Shown here in pieces: positions 10,101-17,104 of a stretch of DNA of 36,414 bases; the stretch's first letter is position 1; every line of letters begins with the position of its first letter. Origin of the DNA: Planctomycetota bacterium (GTDB lineage Bacteria; Planctomycetota; Planctomycetia; Pirellulales; Pirellulaceae); the NCBI GenBank assembly GCA_018970165.1, contig JAGWWZ010000032.1:1-36414 (forward strand), read 5' to 3'. The notes under the pieces were generated by a model that did no database searches, was not told where the DNA came from, and was given only the letters and a program-made list of their open reading frames with translations. The translations under genes and the position numbers were made by a program.

Positions 10101-10303
10101 GGCGAGAACAACTCCTGAAGACGGCCCACAGAAAGGAGGAGAGGGACAATGAAATCTGAATTGGAATTATACTCGATTCTTTCTCCGCTGCGTCGGATTC
10201 ATTCCAAGCAATGGATGGGTGTTCCGCCTCTGCGGTGTACGGCACAAGGCCACTGCGTGGTAAGGCCGGACGGACCAATAAATCTTGGAGGGAACTATTT
10301 CTG

Positions 10304-10816
10304 CTACCTCCTGGCTAGAAAGAGTCCGCAAAGCACCATTGCAGATACCAAAACTTCTTTTGATCGCTCCTTAAGCCAAGCATCGATCTCATCGTCGGCA
10401 ACAAGATGCGTAATGATATCCTCCGTTCCAACACCGCCGCCGGAGGTTACTTTCGTCAATCCCGTTGCAAGAAAAAATGTCATGATCTCCGATGTGACGC
10501 CTGGACTCGACGACGCCGTGCCAAGAGCGTAAATATCGGAAGCTTGGTAGCCCGTTTCCTCCATGAGCTCCCGTATCGCAGCGTTGGAAAGCAACTCGTC
10601 CGCATCTTCTATCGAGTCGCCTGAAAGCCCAGCAGGAAACTCGATGGATCGTCCTCCAACCGCAGGCCTAGTTTGCTCGATCAGGACCCATCTTCCATCG
10701 TCTAGACGAGGCACCACAATCACAACACCATTGGCCCGAACTCGTTCCGCCACCTCCCAACGCCCAACTGTTACGAGTCGCAGGAATTTACCCTCTGCGA
10801 TTAGCCTTTTTTCCAT
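10304..10816 (-). CDS. Nudix hydrolase, ADP-ribose pyrophosphatase-like
   Basis: 170 residues. The Nudix box is recognisable at about residues 60-90: EFPAGL leads into E74, seven residues, then R82-E83-L-M-E86-E87-T-G89-Y90. The first half is slightly off-consensus, because the glycine expected six residues before E74 is a serine and a glycine sits two residues earlier. The preceding RPAVGGRSIEFPAG and the overall length match ADP-ribose/sugar-nucleotide pyrophosphatases (NUDT5/NudF-like), which split ADP-ribose into AMP and ribose-5-phosphate; the substrate is inferred. It lies 51 bases downstream of the NAMPT gene on the same strand, so cotranscription is likely. Ribose-5-phosphate would feed the Prs-like enzyme encoded on the other side. 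It has no HTH domain, so it is not an NrtR-type regulator. Confidence 0.85.
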   Translation of the reverse strand: MEKRLIAEGKFLRLVTVGRWEVAERVRANGVVIVVPRLDDGRWVLIEQTRPAVGGRSIEFPAGLSGDSIEDADELLSNAAIRELMEETGYQASDIYALGTASSSPGVTSEIMTFFLATGLTKVTSGGGVGTEDIITHLVADDEIDAWLKERSKEVLVSAMVLCGLFLARR

Positions 10817-10867
10817 GGTTTGTTCTCTCTACCAGATATTCTCTGATGTTTAGGGAAGAGACGGAAA

Positions 10868-12274
10868 TCACTGCGAGGTATAACGCTCTGAACTGAGTTT
10901 CGATCGCTCGCAGATATCGTTCCATGACTGACGGCGAATAACTTCACCGTTGCGGAAAACTTCCTCAAGATAGTCGGTTTCCTGACTCGCATCACTTTCT
11001 CGAAGTGTCAAGTACTGACCATCGCGTTTGACTAAACGGAGTCTACCAGCTTTCGATTTCTTTCCCTGGTCCGTAACCGGTTGTTTGAAGACGTCGCGTT
11101 CCGATCCATTGACCCGCGCTGATGAACACTTGAACGCGTATTTACTGGTATCGCGATGGAGTTTTTGCAGGAGTCCACCACCAGAGCCAAACGCCAAATT
11201 GTCCGCTGACCAACCGGCTACGGTGATGGCTTCTAGAATCTTGTTCAGCATTGCTCGGTCGATGCCGTCACCTTGGATTATGCGGATGTGAGGGTCGAGT
11301 ACCTTGTATCCTTGACTGTTCACTGACACACCGAACGCATCCCCCAAAATCGCAAGCACTTCACATAGGATGGTCGGTGGATCTCCCGAGTCAGGCCGTA
11401 CAACTAGCGTACCCTTGCGATCGAGGATCATCGACTTCAACTCACGGCCCCATAAGGCTCGGCATGCATGCATAAGATCATATGAATCGCTGACAACAGC
11501 CACTAATCCTGAAGGGAACTGTTCAAGCATGTTGCGATATGCGTCCAACTCGTGTTCGCGTCCCCATGACGTCAACGTGCTATGCTCAGCTGCGGGAATG
11601 GAAAAACCAGGCATCTGCGCGCCGTAGTACCTCTGAGCCAGAACGATTCCTGCCAGATTATCTGTACCATTGAAATTGACCAGGTGTGAAGCACCACCAA
11701 TGGCCGCAGTCTCTACCGATGAGACACCTCGAAAACCGAAGTCGTGAAGCTTGAATCTCAGGTTCTCCTCACCACCCGTCTTCGTCAAATAATGCGCGAT
11801 TGACTGCTTCATGCTTCGCGATTGCGTAGCGACCGTACAAGGATACCACGTTTGAACGAGAAGAGTTTCGAGATAGTTCGTCAGCCAGTAGCAGGTTGGA
11901 TCTGTATTCTCGATCGTCATGAGCACGTTGCTTGTTGGCAACACGGTACCTTCGGGGACCGCTTTGATCCGTATGGGGAGACGACCACTACACTGATTGG
12001 CAATGTACTCCCAACCAGTGCGATTGAAGAAACTGGACTCCGAAAAGTGGTCGCCAAGAATTCGTTGAGCTTCGTCGATCTTTTCCTGCGTTACAACACA
12101 TCCCTCTAAGTATTCAACCAGGAGGTACTGCAAGCCAAAGAAGACAGTTTCGGCAAACTCTCCTCCGCGAGATTCAAAGTAAGAGTAAACCGTCTCGGTC
12201 TTTGGTGGATACTGCTTGTAATGAGAAACCTTGTAGCTATCGGTGAGAAGCAACAGATTACTAAATGGATACAC
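10868..12274 (-). CDS. nadV: Nicotinamide phosphoribosyltransferase (NAMPT/NadV)
   Basis: 468 residues from a GTG start, which places the family's N terminus (LLLLTDSYKVSHYKQYPP) where it belongs. The enzyme joins nicotinamide and PRPP to give NMN, the key step of one-step nicotinamide salvage. The active-site landmarks of vertebrate NAMPT are present: D12/Y14 (human D16/Y18), F179 and R182 in HDFGFRGVSS (human F193/R196), D205 in NGTDNLAG (human D219), catalytic H231 in IPAAEHST (human H247), VVSDSYD, VVRPDSGDP, IRIIQGDGID and AFGSGGGLLQK. Length is normal. It forms a minus-strand unit with the Nudix gene and is divergent from the prs-like gene across about 520 bases. The gene is common in phages and patchy in bacteria, which fits horizontal spread. 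Bacterial symbol nadV. Confidence 0.95.
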   Translation of the reverse strand: MYPFSNLLLLTDSYKVSHYKQYPPKTETVYSYFESRGGEFAETVFFGLQYLLVEYLEGCVVTQEKIDEAQRILGDHFSESSFFNRTGWEYIANQCSGRLPIRIKAVPEGTVLPTSNVLMTIENTDPTCYWLTNYLETLLVQTWYPCTVATQSRSMKQSIAHYLTKTGGEENLRFKLHDFGFRGVSSVETAAIGGASHLVNFNGTDNLAGIVLAQRYYGAQMPGFSIPAAEHSTLTSWGREHELDAYRNMLEQFPSGLVAVVSDSYDLMHACRALWGRELKSMILDRKGTLVVRPDSGDPPTILCEVLAILGDAFGVSVNSQGYKVLDPHIRIIQGDGIDRAMLNKILEAITVAGWSADNLAFGSGGGLLQKLHRDTSKYAFKCSSARVNGSERDVFKQPVTDQGKKSKAGRLRLVKRDGQYLTLRESDASQETDYLEEVFRNGEVIRRQSWNDICERSKLSSERYTSQ

Positions 12275-12613
12275 AAGATTCCCACTTATGATAGAAGGCG
12301 ACTGGATATAAAAGACGACTGGATCTGGATGGACTCAGAGCCGATTCGAAAAACTCGCGAACCGCGGTTGACGCCAAAGGCGGCCAAAGGGGTGCCGGAT
12401 AGCCCTTAGAAGACTGTCCTTGGCAGCAACTGCGTATGCTAGCATCCATTGCTACCGTACTCAATACCACGTTTTGTGCGGTTATCGTGTTCGTAAGTGG
12501 TGTTCTGCAAGAAGGTGATTGGATGGGAAGCATGGGTGATTGATCCTCAGTTTTACGAATGGTGACTTGCGATGCTTCGATTTCTTCGTCCCCAGCATTT
12601 GGCAAGAAAATGC

Positions 12614-12643
12614 TTGACGACGTCTAGAGAGGTTTGCTACAAC
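12614..12643 (+). promoter_or_regulatory. Candidate sigma70-like promoter for the prs-like gene
   Basis: TTGACG at 12614-12619 and TACAAC at 12638-12643 are separated by 18 bases. The start codon is about 155 bases downstream, leaving room for the repeat cluster in the leader. The -10 box matches only four of six consensus positions, so this is a weak call based on sequence alone. Confidence 0.25.
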
Positions 12644-12691
12644 CGAACCGCCTGGGGGGGTGAACGGTTATGTTGCATTCTTGCAAACCGT

Positions 12692-12792
12692 GAGCGAGCG
12701 TGCGTTGGTTTTTGAGCTCGCTCGATTTTCTGCATGATTAATTTGGACTGAACAGTAGCCAGGAACTCGGCCGACCACATCTAGCTCGCTCG
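12692..12792. repeat. AGCTCGCTCG repeat cluster upstream of the prs-like gene
   Basis: AGCTCGCTCG occurs at 12715-12724 and again at 12783-12792, ending six bases before the start codon at 12798. An inverted copy, GAGCGAGC, lies at 12692-12699 and can pair with GCTCGCTC at 12716-12723 across a 16-base loop. The three copies sit only in this leader, between the candidate promoter and the gene. They could be operator sites or an RNA hairpin; neither is shown. Confidence 0.5.
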
Positions 12793-12797
12793 CGATT

Positions 12798-13718
12798 ATG
12801 ACACATTCGATGACGGTCTTTGGAACTCAGGCGTACACTCCGCTTACCGAAGAGATCGCCAAAAAGGGGAACTTTGAGCGAGGGCACTTTGAGCAGAAGG
12901 AGTTTCCCGACGGAGAAAGATACCATCGATTGATAACCAACATCGAGGATGTGGATGTCGCCTTGATAGGTGGGACGATTTCTGATCGAGATACTTTGGA
13001 GTTGTATGACCTAGGTTGGGCGATAGTTGAATCGGGTGCGAAGAGCTTGACTTTAGTCATTCCGTTTTTCGGATATGCGACGATGGAACGATCGGTTCTC
13101 AAAGGAGAGGTCGTTATGGCAAAGTCGCGTGCCAATTTGCTCTCGTCCATCCCGGAAGCGGGTGGCGGTAATCGGATCGTCTTGCTGGATCTTCATTCGG
13201 AGGGGATCCCTTACTACTTCGATGGCCACGTGCGCCCGGTGCACTTGTATGCGAAGAAGCTGATCATGCAGGCAGCGAAGGCGGTCGGAAGCGGTGATTT
13301 CGTCCTTGCGAGCACTGATGCAGGTCGAGCAAAGTGGGTCGAATCCCTGGCAAGCGATTTAGGCGTCGAACCAGCCTTTGTTTACAAGCGTCGCATTAAT
13401 GGGGAGCAAACACAAATCACCGGAGTGAGCGCTCAGGTTGAGAACAAACAGGTCATCATTTATGACGATATGATTCGGACGGGTGGTTCGTTGATCCAAG
13501 CGTCAAAATCGTATCGAGATGCGGGTGCGACGGATGTTGTTGCTATTGCTACACATGGTCTCTTTCCAGGAGACTCATTGGCGCGGATCGAGAAAAGCGG
13601 AGTGGTTCGCCAGATCGTTTGCACCGATAGCCATCCCCGCGCACGAGCACTGGAGAGTCCATTTCTAAAGATAATTTCAATCTCCGAGTTGCTCGTAGAA
13701 TACCTGCAGTCCACTTAG
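12798..13718 (+). CDS. Ribose-phosphate pyrophosphokinase-like protein (divergent Prs)
   Basis: 306 residues. Prs makes PRPP from ribose-5-phosphate and ATP. Family features: FPDGERY near residue 36; VIPFFGYATMER at 88-98 (canonical VIPYFGYARQDR); DLHSEGIPYYF at 131-141 with the metal histidine H133; KRR at 197-199; and the PRPP loop IIYDDMIRTGGS at 220-231. Three positions differ from housekeeping Prs: the ATP loop RQD is replaced by TME, the allosteric/ATP-side PRTP segment is GEVVMAKS, and the ribose-5-phosphate loop DTAGT/DTGGT reads RTGGS. It is therefore a divergent paralogue, most likely PRPP-forming in the NAD island; an ADP-ribose-accepting (Adps-type) activity is an alternative. A second ATG at 12810 is possible. 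It precedes the MazG-NadD-NADK fusion on the same strand. Confidence 0.85.
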   Translation: MTHSMTVFGTQAYTPLTEEIAKKGNFERGHFEQKEFPDGERYHRLITNIEDVDVALIGGTISDRDTLELYDLGWAIVESGAKSLTLVIPFFGYATMERSVLKGEVVMAKSRANLLSSIPEAGGGNRIVLLDLHSEGIPYYFDGHVRPVHLYAKKLIMQAAKAVGSGDFVLASTDAGRAKWVESLASDLGVEPAFVYKRRINGEQTQITGVSAQVENKQVIIYDDMIRTGGSLIQASKSYRDAGATDVVAIATHGLFPGDSLARIEKSGVVRQIVCTDSHPRARALESPFLKIISISELLVEYLQST

Positions 13719-13800
13719 CAAGTCGGCCTTGGGAAGCTCCAGCCCTCTAGCATACCAGCAACGTCTCGGTTTCCACTTTCGAGCCAAGAAGACCAACAGG

Positions 13801-16077
13801 ATGAACGAATTCGCGAAAGCCTTAGAAAAAATTGCATCGACTTTTGAAACGGCCTTCGGATCGACCCCTCTTAATGAGCGAGTCGCCGATATTCTCGCGC
13901 AAGCAACTTCGATCGGTCGCTATCGAGACGTCAGCCACCTGAAGCAGGAAACGGGTGATATGCTTTGCAGCGTACTACAGCTCTGCAATGAATGCGGATG
14001 GAATCCGATTGAACTGACTCAAGCTACCCTGGAAAAAATTGAGTCTCGCTCCGAGATCTACAGGAAACTCGGCAGGAAATTACGAGTTGGAATCCTCGGC
14101 GGTGCGTTCGATCCGATTCACGTGAGTCATCTGCAAACCGCTCGCATCGCTTTGGAGTCCGGTCAAGTCGACGAAGTGTGGATCATGCCTTGCTTTGAAC
14201 ATCTGGGAGGCAAATCGATGGCGCCCACCGAACTCCGACTGGAGATGTGCAAGATTGCATGCGAGAACATTCGAGGAGTTCGAGTCTTCGACTATGAAAT
14301 ACGTCACGAGTTTCGCGGCGAAACCTATCACTTGGTCAAGAAGTTGCTCGCGGAGGAATCATCACAAACGAAGTTCGAGTTTTCTCTGATCATCGGCCAA
14401 GACAATGCCGACTCGTTCCAGTCCTGGACGAACTCGCAAGGTCTTGAGCGACTGATTCCGTTTATCGTGATACCCCGTCAAGGATGCCAACCTCCGGAAA
14501 TTCGATCTTGGTACCTGAAGCATCCACACAAATTTATCGAGCCATCAGTCAGGCAAAAAGAGACGAGCTCATCTGAGGTTCGAAATCTGATTCAACGCGG
14601 AGATAGCCGAGTCAAAGATCTGTTGCCCCCCAAGGTGCTCGAGTTCATTCAGGAACATCGACTTTATGAGTCCGCATCGATTGTTCGTCCTAGCAAGAAT
14701 CTCAAGATCGCCGTCTACGCAAGTACTTTTGACCCACCGAGTCGGTTTCACTATGAAGAGGTGAAGGCATTGCTTCAAAACGGTTTCGACGAAGTCATCG
14801 TCTATCCCACGGGCCCGCGTCCGCAACATGGCGAATACGAGCACGCCATGCCGGTCCATCGGGCTGCCTTGCTTTCGCTCGCTTTTCGTAATCTAGACCG
14901 AGTCACCGTCGATTACACAGATCTCAGTCTCGCTCTATTCACGGGTGCCCAGGATCTAGAGCGTCGATTCCGAGAGAGGGGCGAGATCTGGCACGTCGTC
15001 GATTCAACGATGATTGCTGGCGGAAGCGATCGCACTTCGATCGTTCAGACCCGTTGGGACGAGGGAGCATCCATGTGGACCAACTCGAATTTCGTAATAC
15101 TTGATAGTGAATCTGATCCTGCAAAGTTGGAAGACTTGCCGGTTCATTGCCTGAAAGTGCCCGTGCCAAGACGTCCAACTTCGGAAGAACTCCGCGCAAA
15201 AGTCTATCGAGGGGAATCAATCGCTGAATCTGTCGACGAGAATGTCAATTCCTACATCCTGCGACATCGGCTGTTCATTCCAGGGAATCGACAGCGATTC
15301 GCCAATTGGCGGCTCGAGAAGCCTCGGCCACTCATCGTTTACGACGAGCGCAATCCCAAGTCTGTTTCGATGGCTAAGCTATACGAAAAGTACCGATCGG
15401 AGTCCCCGAATTGCATTTTGGTTTTGGGCGGCGACGGAACGATGCTCAAAGCGATACGAGAACACTGGACACTAAGGGTTCCGTTCGTCGGTTGCAACAC
15501 GGGGCATCTTGGTTTTCTCATGAACGAACGGCTGCCGAGTGCGTTGGAGCATTTGGAACTGGTCACATACTGCTTGCCGATGTTGCGAGTCGACTTCAAA
15601 AATGCTGACGGGGAGCAATCTTGGGGGCTTGCCTATTCAGACGTATGGCTCGAACGAGCCGAGGGGCAAGCCGCCTGGCTTCGAGTCGATGTCAACGGAG
15701 AAACACGAGTCAATAAGCTCGTAGGTGACGGTATGTTGATCGCGACCGCCTCCGGCTCAACCGCTTACGCCCGCGCTATGGGTGCGATGCCAGTTCCAAT
15801 CGATACACCTACGCTAACGCTCGCTGGTTCAAATATTTTCGAACCACGTTTCTGGAAACCGATGATACTCAGCGATGATAGCCTGATTACTATTGCAAGT
15901 CTGGATTTTTCTGGCAAGCGACCGCTTCGGTGTTTCATGGATGGTATCCCTACAGGATTGGTCCAAGAAATTTCCGTTCGTCGAAGCCTCACTGCGAGCG
16001 TCGAACTCGCTTTTACCAAAGAGTTTGATCCATCCGCACGATTGCTCCGTTCACTCTTTCCGCCCGAGACCGGCTGA
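13801..16077 (+). CDS. Four-module fusion: MazG-like, NadD-like, degenerate NadD-like, NAD kinase
   Basis: 758 residues from ATG 13801, which has AGG just upstream and starts at the first helix; an in-frame TTG at 13729 would add 24 residues without features. Residues about 1-92: MazG-like all-alpha NTP pyrophosphohydrolase, with E50-x-x-D53 in LKQETGDML, then CGWNPIELTQATLEKIESR; the first EExxE half is not visible. Residues 94-290: nicotinate/nicotinamide nucleotide adenylyltransferase with GGAFDPIHVSH (100-110) and SSSEVR (256-261). Residues 301-490: a second such domain, degenerate (STFDPPSRFH, first histidine lost). Residues about 510-758: NAD kinase with GGDGTML (543-549), NTGHLGFL and DGMLIATASGSTAYAR. 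It would convert NMN or NaMN to the dinucleotide and then phosphorylate it. It follows the prs-like gene by 82 bases, so an operon is likely. Confidence 0.9.
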   Translation: MNEFAKALEKIASTFETAFGSTPLNERVADILAQATSIGRYRDVSHLKQETGDMLCSVLQLCNECGWNPIELTQATLEKIESRSEIYRKLGRKLRVGILGGAFDPIHVSHLQTARIALESGQVDEVWIMPCFEHLGGKSMAPTELRLEMCKIACENIRGVRVFDYEIRHEFRGETYHLVKKLLAEESSQTKFEFSLIIGQDNADSFQSWTNSQGLERLIPFIVIPRQGCQPPEIRSWYLKHPHKFIEPSVRQKETSSSEVRNLIQRGDSRVKDLLPPKVLEFIQEHRLYESASIVRPSKNLKIAVYASTFDPPSRFHYEEVKALLQNGFDEVIVYPTGPRPQHGEYEHAMPVHRAALLSLAFRNLDRVTVDYTDLSLALFTGAQDLERRFRERGEIWHVVDSTMIAGGSDRTSIVQTRWDEGASMWTNSNFVILDSESDPAKLEDLPVHCLKVPVPRRPTSEELRAKVYRGESIAESVDENVNSYILRHRLFIPGNRQRFANWRLEKPRPLIVYDERNPKSVSMAKLYEKYRSESPNCILVLGGDGTMLKAIREHWTLRVPFVGCNTGHLGFLMNERLPSALEHLELVTYCLPMLRVDFKNADGEQSWGLAYSDVWLERAEGQAAWLRVDVNGETRVNKLVGDGMLIATASGSTAYARAMGAMPVPIDTPTLTLAGSNIFEPRFWKPMILSDDSLITIASLDFSGKRPLRCFMDGIPTGLVQEISVRRSLTASVELAFTKEFDPSARLLRSLFPPETG

Positions 16078-16141
16078 CCGGTCCCTCGGCTCTGCGATCG
16101 CGAAAGTATCTGAAGACCGTAGAAATCAGTCTTGGATACTG

Positions 16142-16804
16142 CTAAACGTTACCGAACGGCTCACCTGACTTGCGATGGAATGCTTGCTCTAGTTTGCCCC
16201 TAAGCTCACTGACTTGAGTTCCATCGAAACAAAAGATGTTTGGATGAAGGGAGTCTAAGTCGATCTTGCGGGGTGTCGGCAAAAGAAGGATCGCCAGACC
16301 GCGTTTCCTGTGTTGGAGCCAGCGGTTCAAAAAGGGAATATGGTCATCGCACAGGAATCGCCCGTACACAGTCCCCTTATCCTCTGTGACGGTGATCTTC
16401 ATCGAGGATGGAAGCATCCCCTTTTCTTTGTGTTGTTGGATCCATTCGAATTTCTCGCTCCATGCCGAAGGACAATCACCCGGTCCGCGGGTGCATGCAT
16501 GAATATTCCTAAAGCCCACTTCCTGCGCAATTCGCAAAACCTCAAACCCAACCTCGATCGGCTCAAGATTGCGCCAAAAGCCCGGCTGCCGCCGAATGAC
16601 TCTTTGCCGCTCATAGAAATAAGAAGGTTGCCGAGAGTGGACTTCATAGTCCGGCTCGCTGGGCTCTTTCATCAAATCGAGCCAGTAACGCATCGCCTTG
16701 TCGTAGTTAGCCAATGTGCCATCCATGTCGAAGAGGCCAACTCGTCGATCCAACTCAGATGGTTCATACACACTCGATTTTTCAAACCCAGGCGATTTCG
16801 TCAT
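16142..16804 (-). CDS. HAD-superfamily 5'(3')-deoxyribonucleotidase-like phosphatase
   Basis: 220 residues. HAD motif I is D26-M-D28-G-T (FDMDGTLANYD), with the nucleophile at D26. Motif II is the threonine in HACTRGPGDCPSAW followed by SEKFEWIQ, which resembles the C...K..W segment of 5'-nucleotidase C (NT5C) family proteins. Motif III is the acidic pair in LCDDHIPFLNRWL. These point to a small cytosolic nucleoside-monophosphate phosphatase; the exact substrate cannot be read from the sequence. It is convergent with the NADK fusion gene (64 bases apart). Its nucleotide theme and phage-like architecture suggest it belongs to the same island; another HAD phosphatase role is possible. Confidence 0.78.
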   Translation of the reverse strand: MTKSPGFEKSSVYEPSELDRRVGLFDMDGTLANYDKAMRYWLDLMKEPSEPDYEVHSRQPSYFYERQRVIRRQPGFWRNLEPIEVGFEVLRIAQEVGFRNIHACTRGPGDCPSAWSEKFEWIQQHKEKGMLPSSMKITVTEDKGTVYGRFLCDDHIPFLNRWLQHRKRGLAILLLPTPRKIDLDSLHPNIFCFDGTQVSELRGKLEQAFHRKSGEPFGNV

Positions 16805-17049
16805 GTTAGCTGTCGATCGGTTGAACTAGACAAAGCCGCCAATATATCATGGCTCGTTATGATCGCTGAAAATTCCGCCTCACGATTTTTGTATACGAGA
16901 CTGATTCCACACACTCACGGAACAAGGTGCCCTTACTCTTTGGTACTGATTGGTACTGAGGAATGGGGCTACATCGGGAAGTAGATGAGTCCGTTGCCCC
17001 CACTTGGCCCGAAAGTCGCCTTGAAAATTCCACAGGACCTGTTATCCTA

Positions 17050-17061
17050 TTATCCGGATAA
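17050..17061. promoter_or_regulatory. Perfect palindrome TTATCCGGATAA, candidate operator
   Basis: A 12-base perfect inverted repeat lies 44-55 bases before the chosen start of the ArsR-methyltransferase gene. A half-site copy, TTATCC, sits two bases upstream (17042-17047). ArsR-family proteins bind palindromes in their own promoters, so autoregulation is the natural guess; the sequence alone does not prove binding. Confidence 0.45.
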
Positions 17062-17094
17062 GCGGATGATTAACTGGATCCCCATCAGCGGGGT

Positions 17095-17100
17095 GGAGGA
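17095..17100 (+). promoter_or_regulatory. Ribosome binding site GGAGGA deciding the start at 17105
   Basis: GGAGGA ends four bases before ATG 17105, a good Shine-Dalgarno match at acceptable spacing. The alternative ATGs at 16985 and 17066 have nothing comparable, and 17105 gives the typical ArsR N-terminal length. Confidence 0.65.
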
Positions 17101-17104
17101 TGGC

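Larger units (their letters stand above)
12275..12797. other. Divergent intergenic control region of the NAD island
   Basis: 523 bases between NAMPT (-) and the prs-like gene (+). I find no convincing gene; a 114-codon minus-strand frame covering 12261-12605 has no recognisable features and overlaps the NAMPT start. The region holds a candidate sigma70-type promoter for the + side (12614-12643), a cluster of AGCTCGCTCG-type repeats (12692-12792) and a run of seven G at 12654-12660. On the minus side a TATCAT at about 12286-12291 could be a -10 for NAMPT, which would make that transcript nearly leaderless. Confidence 0.45.
16805..17104. other. Divergent intergenic region, HAD gene to ArsR-methyltransferase gene
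   Basis: 300 bases. The main landmark is the perfect palindrome at 17050-17061. A frame starting at ATG 16985 extends the downstream protein by 40 residues, but I read that stretch as leader, because a strong ribosome binding site precedes the later ATG at 17105. A direct repeat of GGTACTGATT/GGTACTGAGG lies at about 16941-16961. No other gene is seen. Confidence 0.45.

Noticed and set aside
10149-10532. 127-codon plus-strand frame with an AGGAGGAG-like sequence upstream
   Set aside because: It runs antisense through the C-terminal half of the Nudix gene, has no recognisable features, and the purine run is the complement of the pyrimidine stretch in the leader of the minus-strand DUF1501 gene.
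12261-12605. 114-codon minus-strand frame upstream of NAMPT
   Set aside because: Low-complexity, basic and serine-rich composition typical of non-coding sequence; it overlaps the NAMPT start and has no ribosome binding site or family match that I can see.
13729-13800. TTG start adding 24 residues to the NAD fusion protein
   Set aside because: The added residues show no domain feature and the ATG at 13801 begins at the first helix.
16985-17104. N-terminal extension of the ArsR-methyltransferase gene from ATG 16985
   Set aside because: No Shine-Dalgarno, sequence unlike ArsR N termini, and it would bury the palindrome; ATG 17105 has GGAGGA at proper spacing.
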